Below are positions 31,085-35,901 of a stretch of 35,901 bases of DNA, in pieces. A model generated the notes under the pieces. That model had not been told where the DNA came from. It was given only the letters and a program-made list of their open reading frames with translations, and searched no databases. Within the stretch, counting starts at the first letter, position 1; every line of letters begins with the position of its first letter. Made by a program: the position numbers and the translations under genes. This stretch comes from CAZKNF01 sp964554105. GTDB lineage: Bacteria > Bacteroidota > Rhodothermia > Rhodothermales > VXPQ01. The DNA is taken from positions 1-35,901 of the forward strand of contig CAZKNF010000035.1 of NCBI GenBank assembly GCA_964554105.1. The letters run 5' to 3'.

Positions 31085-33985
31085 TCATGCCATCTGACGA
31101 CGGATGAGTTTGGCGAAAAGTCCTCCCTCATCTAAAAGTGCGGCATACGTGCCCTCCTGTACCACATTTCCGTTATCGAGGACGTAGATGCGGTCTGCGT
31201 TCTTTATCGTGCTGAGGCGATGGGCTACAACGATGCGCGTTGCCTGGAGACGATCGAGACTCTCACTCACGATGCGTTGTGTTTGATTGTCGAGGGCACT
31301 CGTTGCCTCATCGAAGAACAGTAGGCGAGGTCGGTTGACGACCGCCCTCGCGATGAGGAGTCGCTGTCGCTGACCTCCCGAAAGCGTGGCACCCCCCTCG
31401 CTCACTACCGTATGCATGCCCATCGGCATATTCTGGATATCCTTATCGAAACCTGCCATCCTGGCCGCTTCCCACGCATCATCCATACTGGCAAGCGTTG
31501 ATCCGGTAATGTTGGTGAAGAGATCGCCGGTCATCACGCTTCCATTCTGCAGCACGACACCAACCTGCCTGCGAACTGCCTGAATGTCGAGACCGGCGAG
31601 GTCGCGGCCGTCGACGTAGATCGATCCGTGTTCCGGTTGCTCGAATCCAAGCAGCAGTCGTAGAATCGTGGATTTGCCTGATCCGGAAGGTCCTACAAAT
31701 GCGATGAACTCGCCGGGTCTGGCACGAAGTGAAATGTTATTTATGATTCGTGGCCCTTCCGGATCGTAGCGAAATGACACCTGCGATATCTCGATCTCAC
31801 CGCTGAGTGCTCCTGGAGCCGACATCGACTCGCTGACCTCCGGGAGCGCCTCCAGTATGGGTTGGGCCTGCTCAAAAATCGGCACAGCCAGCATCACTGC
31901 GATAAACGCCCCCGTCATGGCCAACAGATTCGTGGTGAATGCGCCATACGCCACATTGAAAGCGATGAAGTCGCCCGTCGCCATCACGACCCCCCGGTCA
32001 GAAGCGAGAACGCCAAAAATCACCATCATGGAAAGGACAGCGAAAACCGCATTGAAGGTGGATAGTCCGTTTCCGACCCGACGCGCCTTGAATTGAAGCC
32101 GGCGCTGATTTGCGAATTCGGATGCCCATCGTTCGTAAGCATTTGTTTCGGCACCGGCTACGCGTAGTTTCGTGATGCCTGTTATATACTGCAGCACCTG
32201 ACCTGACAGTCGGGACTGGATCTTCGCTACACGTCGCTGGAACCGGAGCTGCGCAAAGCCTGCTGAGATCATGACGCAAAGTGCGACCAGGGTCATTGCA
32301 CAGGCCCAGAGCGCCAGACCGGCGTCGTAGTAGAAGAGGAGGCCGAGATTAAACATCGAGAACAGGCCGCTCAACAGCGATGAAACTGTTGCTCCCGAGA
32401 GAAGTCGACGAATTTCGCTGATTCCGCTCGCGCGCACGGCCAGATCGCCCGCTGCGTACTTTCTGAAGAACGTCGTCGGCAAGTTGAGCAGCCGATCCCA
32501 AACCGCGGATTGAACTGCGGCATCCATCTTGCTCTCTACTCTCAGAACTGCGTAACCGCGGACCAACTGAAACAGAGCATTTGCCAGGGCGCAAATGAGC
32601 AATGCCGCAAAGAGATGTGACAGCTGGACGCGTTCGGCACCGGGAATCACACTGTTAAAAATGGTCCCCGTGATGATTGGCGGCAGAAGGCCGAGGATAC
32701 CGCCAGCTAGTCCCATGAGCAGAATCATCGAGAAGTCACCACGACATCCTTCGGCGCCAAATCGAAAAACCTCCCATGCGCTAATCGCTCGATCACGGAA
32801 CGGCCGATAAAACGCGTACGCGAACGACTCGAGCCTGGCGTCGAGTGTGCCGTCTACTATCGTGGTTCGACCGGTAAGCCCGTCCGTCATTTCATATCGG
32901 CCGTTCGCATTCGGCACGAGTGCGACGGGAACACGAGCGTCCCCTTTATCCGCTCGATGGACGGCGAGCAGGGGACCGGCATCGTGGCGCCACCAGGCAC
33001 CACGGAGTGCGACCCGTCTGGTTCGAAATCGAGACGCGGCCGCTATGCGCGCCAATCTGCCCCTTGATTCGCTGCCATTCGTATCGACGGTGACCTGAAC
33101 GTCGATTCCGCAGGCCTTCCCGACGACGCGGCACGCCGATACCAGCGCATCGCCATCGTGGACCGCCGCTCCCTGGTCCTCGGACATCACGTTCGCCAGA
33201 TGCCCTACGGCGTTCGTCAGCACCGTTCGCGACGCATTGCGCTTCCGTTCGAGCCGCTGGTGATCGCGGTTCCGGCGCTCATTCTCGTTGGCTTCTATTG
33301 CTCCGAGCATCAATGTATGGAAGCCCACCAGATCTCTCCAGACGGCGCCGCTTCGGAGCTGGTCGACCGTGGCCGCTGCATGGACACGGCATGAATCTAC
33401 TGGCACTATCCAGACACGCGACCCGACCGGGGCGGAAGATCCCGCACGCGACGCAATCATGAGATCTTCTCGGCCAACAAGACATGCTCGTCCTTCATTC
33501 TGGTTCACCCAGACCAGTCCTCGTGTCGACCGAAGGGGTGTTCCTGCTTCGACTGACACCGCGCGGCCAAGCTGAGGCTCCGCGTGCTGCTTCGGAGAGA
33601 CCTGTGCCAGAATGCCTGCCGAAATGCCTTCAACCCACTCGTCGATCGCGTGAGAAAGGTCTTCTGATAACTCTAATCTCCTGCCCCGCTCGTAAAGACG
33701 CTCGACGTCAACCTGCCGCAGCCGTCCACGTCCAGCCGGAACGGCTATAAGCGTGTACGCGCTGTCCTCCGGAGCTCCGGCGAATAGGAGCGCGGATTTC
33801 TTGAAGCGTCGAACAAAGCTACGGCGCGATATCGGCGCATCACCATTTGCACGAACAGCGAACACGTCTACGTGACCGGATTCAACGCGCCAGGCATGTA
33901 GCGCGCCACTCAGAATGACGATGTTATTGCCGCCGGCGGCCTCGTTCGAACCGGTCCGTGCTAATGAGGCGTTGGCTTTCTGCAT
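31085..33985 (-). CDS. NHLM-type bacteriocin export ABC transporter, permease/ATPase (ABC2)
   Basis: The start is set at the ATG at 33983-33985, giving 966 residues; the frame is open to 34186 but that part overlaps ABC1 and reads as out-of-frame coding. The N-terminal 400 residues are a soluble extension (beta-rich, cyclic-nucleotide-binding-like in NHLM ABC2 proteins), unlike the C39 peptidase of the partner. Six helices follow (ILLMGLAGGILGLLPPIITG onward), then the ATPase: Walker A GPSGSGKST (about 765), signature LSGGQRQR, Walker B LLFFDEATSAL (Asp892) and the H-loop AHRLST. With ABC1 it forms the two-exporter arrangement characteristic of NHLP bacteriocin systems. Confidence 0.85.
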   Translation of the reverse strand: MQKANASLARTGSNEAAGGNNIVILSGALHAWRVESGHVDVFAVRANGDAPISRRSFVRRFKKSALLFAGAPEDSAYTLIAVPAGRGRLRQVDVERLYERGRRLELSEDLSHAIDEWVEGISAGILAQVSPKQHAEPQLGRAVSVEAGTPLRSTRGLVWVNQNEGRACLVGREDLMIASRAGSSAPVGSRVWIVPVDSCRVHAAATVDQLRSGAVWRDLVGFHTLMLGAIEANENERRNRDHQRLERKRNASRTVLTNAVGHLANVMSEDQGAAVHDGDALVSACRVVGKACGIDVQVTVDTNGSESRGRLARIAAASRFRTRRVALRGAWWRHDAGPLLAVHRADKGDARVPVALVPNANGRYEMTDGLTGRTTIVDGTLDARLESFAYAFYRPFRDRAISAWEVFRFGAEGCRGDFSMILLMGLAGGILGLLPPIITGTIFNSVIPGAERVQLSHLFAALLICALANALFQLVRGYAVLRVESKMDAAVQSAVWDRLLNLPTTFFRKYAAGDLAVRASGISEIRRLLSGATVSSLLSGLFSMFNLGLLFYYDAGLALWACAMTLVALCVMISAGFAQLRFQRRVAKIQSRLSGQVLQYITGITKLRVAGAETNAYERWASEFANQRRLQFKARRVGNGLSTFNAVFAVLSMMVIFGVLASDRGVVMATGDFIAFNVAYGAFTTNLLAMTGAFIAVMLAVPIFEQAQPILEALPEVSESMSAPGALSGEIEISQVSFRYDPEGPRIINNISLRARPGEFIAFVGPSGSGKSTILRLLLGFEQPEHGSIYVDGRDLAGLDIQAVRRQVGVVLQNGSVMTGDLFTNITGSTLASMDDAWEAARMAGFDKDIQNMPMGMHTVVSEGGATLSGGQRQRLLIARAVVNRPRLLFFDEATSALDNQTQRIVSESLDRLQATRIVVAHRLSTIKNADRIYVLDNGNVVQEGTYAALLDEGGLFAKLIRRQMA

Positions 33986-34032
33986 CTTCGTGTAGTTTGC
34001 AACGTGCGCCGACGAAATACTGCCGGCCGCTC

Positions 34033-35901
34033 TCAGTATTTTTGCATCAACTGCTCGTACAACCCGCCTCTTGAAACGAGCGTGTCGTGTGAACCCCTCT
34101 GCGCGACTCGGCCATTGTCGAGCACGATTATTTCGTCCGCGTCCCGGATCGTACTCAGCCGATGCGCCACGATCAGCGTCGTACACGCCCTCCGGCGTAG
34201 GTGGTCGTCGATGATCTGTTCAGTAGCCGCATCAAGGGCACTGGTCGCTTCGTCAAGGACCAGAATGGAGGGGTTGCCTGCGAGTGCTCGCGCGATCTCA
34301 AGCCGCTGTCGCTGGCCGCCGCTGAAGTTTCTTCCTCCCTCTTCGATCGGGCTGCCGTAGCCTTTGGACCTCGCAGCAATGACTTCGTGAATGGAAGCGT
34401 CTTTTGCCGCACGCACAACGTCCACTTCAGATATCGTGTCATCCCATAGTGTCAGGTTCTGGCGGATGGTCCCCTCGAACAGAAAGATCTCCTGATCCAC
34501 GAAAGCGAACGAGCTATGCAACCGGACCAGGGGAATTCGGGACCGCGGGATGCCGTCGAACGCCACGACACCTGACCAGGGCTCGAACAGCCCGCAGACG
34601 AGCTTCGCGACCGTCGATTTACCCGAACCCGAACCTCCGACGAGCGCGACGCGTGCACCCGGATCGAGCCGGAGGCTGAGCCCCTCGATCAGTGGCGGCT
34701 CGAGCGGACTATATCCGAAGGTGACGTCGTGCAGCTCAAGAACACCATCTAACTTTCCGGAAGCCGAAGCAGACGTTTCAGCATGGTGCGATCCGCTCAC
34801 CCCGGCAGTCATGCTCGTCAGCGCGGTTTCAGCGTCTTCGCGCCGCTCGGGATCGTATAGGAGCACATCATCAATTCGCCCCATGTCGCCCTCGACCTCC
34901 TGGTATTTTCCTCCCATAGCGACGAGATCGTTCACCGGCTTTACGAAGCTGAGCATGAGCGTTTGGAAGGCGACGAGCATGCCCATGCTCATGTGACCGT
35001 CCATTATCCTCAGTGCACCGACACCGAGAATCAGCGCAACGTTGACGCCGAGAAGCAGCGGCGGCACGACAGCCAATACCTGTGAAAAGAGCCCGAGCTG
35101 CTGTTGTGCATTTATAGTCTTGGCGTGATAGCCGGCCCATCGAGTGAAGAAGTCCGACTCCGCACCACTCGCCTTTAGGGTCTCGATTGTTTGAAGACCA
35201 CCCATCGCTACACCCAGCAGCTTGCCCTTCTCCTGCAATAGGCGCTGGTTGGCGTCCTTTCGCTTCCGGGCTACGTATCGAAGCGCAACGATGTTGAGAC
35301 CTGCGACCGCGATCCCTATCAGCGTGAGGAGCGTGTCGTACTGGATCATTAGAAGCGCATAGAAGACCACCAGTACGCAGCTCAGCATCGTCGTGGCGAG
35401 CTCGGCCGACAGCATACGTGCGACCCGGTCGTTGATCCCAACACGCGAGCCGATCTCTCCACCGAATCGCTGCGTAAAAAATTTGAACGGCAGCCGGAGA
35501 ACATGCCAGAAAAAGCGCCCGGATGTCGACGCGGCAAGCTTCGTCTCAAGGCGAAGCAGATAACTCTGCTGAAGCCACGTGAGTACGGCGACAGCGGTCG
35601 CTGTGAGGCCCATCGCGAGAAGAAGCGGACGAATCCATGCTCGTGAGCCACCCACGAGAATATCATCGACAAAGATTTTCGAGAAGGTCGGTATCACGAG
35701 TCCGGGGAGTACGAGAGCAAGCCCTGCCGCGACGACGAAGAACACGGCGGAGCTCGATCCATGAAGCCTGCTCTTGAGGGCCGTGAAGAGGCTCCGTTTC
35801 GAACCGCCTTTTTCGAATGCGGGCCCGGGCTCGAATGTCAGAACGACACCAGTGAACGACTCGTCGAACTCGCGTGCACTGACCACGCGCGGACCAATAG
35901 C
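34033..35901 (-). CDS. NHLM-type bacteriocin exporter with permease and ATPase (ABC1), N-terminal peptidase part outside window (partial)
   Basis: The frame stays open to the right edge, so the 5' end is missing. The first visible residues (VVSAREFDESFTGVVLTFEP, then GPAFEKGG) match the end of a C39 double-glycine peptidase domain and its link to the transporter. Six membrane segments follow (AVFFVVAAGLALVLPGLVIP onward), then the ATPase with Walker A GGSGSGKST, signature FSGGQRQR, Walker B ILVLDEATSAL and switch AHRLST. Family members cut the leader after GG during export. It would be the partner of the four precursors. The GTG at 35884-35886 is not the real start. Confidence 0.87.
   Translation of the reverse strand, partial: AIGPRVVSAREFDESFTGVVLTFEPGPAFEKGGSKRSLFTALKSRLHGSSSAVFFVVAAGLALVLPGLVIPTFSKIFVDDILVGGSRAWIRPLLLAMGLTATAVAVLTWLQQSYLLRLETKLAASTSGRFFWHVLRLPFKFFTQRFGGEIGSRVGINDRVARMLSAELATTMLSCVLVVFYALLMIQYDTLLTLIGIAVAGLNIVALRYVARKRKDANQRLLQEKGKLLGVAMGGLQTIETLKASGAESDFFTRWAGYHAKTINAQQQLGLFSQVLAVVPPLLLGVNVALILGVGALRIMDGHMSMGMLVAFQTLMLSFVKPVNDLVAMGGKYQEVEGDMGRIDDVLLYDPERREDAETALTSMTAGVSGSHHAETSASASGKLDGVLELHDVTFGYSPLEPPLIEGLSLRLDPGARVALVGGSGSGKSTVAKLVCGLFEPWSGVVAFDGIPRSRIPLVRLHSSFAFVDQEIFLFEGTIRQNLTLWDDTISEVDVVRAAKDASIHEVIAARSKGYGSPIEEGGRNFSGGQRQRLEIARALAGNPSILVLDEATSALDAATEQIIDDHLRRRACTTLIVAHRLSTIRDADEIIVLDNGRVAQRGSHDTLVSRGGLYEQLMQKY

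Noticed and set aside
33986..34186. 67-residue N-terminal extension of ABC2 overlapping ABC1
   Set aside because: The region is coded in another frame by the conserved ATPase end of ABC1, and the extension has an out-of-frame, Arg-rich composition.

Overview
The window looks like a chromosomal contig from a free-living, probably marine or salt-adapted member of the Rhodothermota/Balneolota (Salinibacter-like) side of the Bacteroidota. This is inferred from moderately high GC, acidic proteins, TAT-exported Gfo/Idh/MocA oxidoreductases, a GH95 fucosidase, a PVC-type haem dehydrogenase, mostly missing Shine-Dalgarno sites and a Bacteroidota-style promoter (TTTTG-N19-TAGGTTTA, 12036-12067). No rRNA, tRNA, CRISPR array or insertion sequence was recognised. 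One 100-base assembly gap (8460-8559) lies inside a sensor kinase gene.

Positions 1-20.6 kb hold ordinary carbohydrate, envelope and housekeeping genes. They are: a truncated gene running in from the left edge; a two-helix membrane protein; a pyruvyl transferase plus FAD-oxidoreductase pair; a GH95 alpha-fucosidase; a SprT-like/Nudix pair overlapping by 4 bp; a very large hybrid histidine kinase with three 203-residue sensor repeats; an M15-like protein; a PVC-type cytochrome c dehydrogenase downstream of a GntP gluconate-type permease; an M1 aminopeptidase lipoprotein; and a YceI protein.

Positions 20.7-25.8 kb form a plus-strand run: TAT Gfo/Idh oxidoreductase, ApbE flavin transferase, a second TAT Gfo/Idh protein whose EKP motif reads EAP, DoxX and a secreted dienelactone hydrolase. 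It looks like an exported redox/carbohydrate module. A hairpin at 25813-25844 separates it from the converging system to the right.

Positions 25.9-35.9 kb, all on the minus strand, hold the most interesting content: a peptide (RiPP/bacteriocin) production and export system of the NHLM type. In transcription order it has a C39-type exporter (ABC1, cut by the right edge), a second exporter with a long N-terminal extension (ABC2), a branched-chain-amino-acid-type binding lipoprotein, an unrecognised protein with an HExxH zinc-protease motif, a sigma-54 activator with GSFTGA but no sensor domain, and a cassette of four small double-glycine leader peptides plus a 60-residue two-helix protein. One precursor, of 59 residues, falls below a 60-residue ORF cut-off. 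Upstream of the cassette is a good -24/-12 (sigma-54) promoter candidate and a pair of direct repeats where an activator could bind, so the adjacent regulator is the obvious candidate to switch on peptide production. No recognised RiPP-modifying enzyme (LanM, YcaO, radical SAM) lies inside the window; one may lie beyond the right edge.
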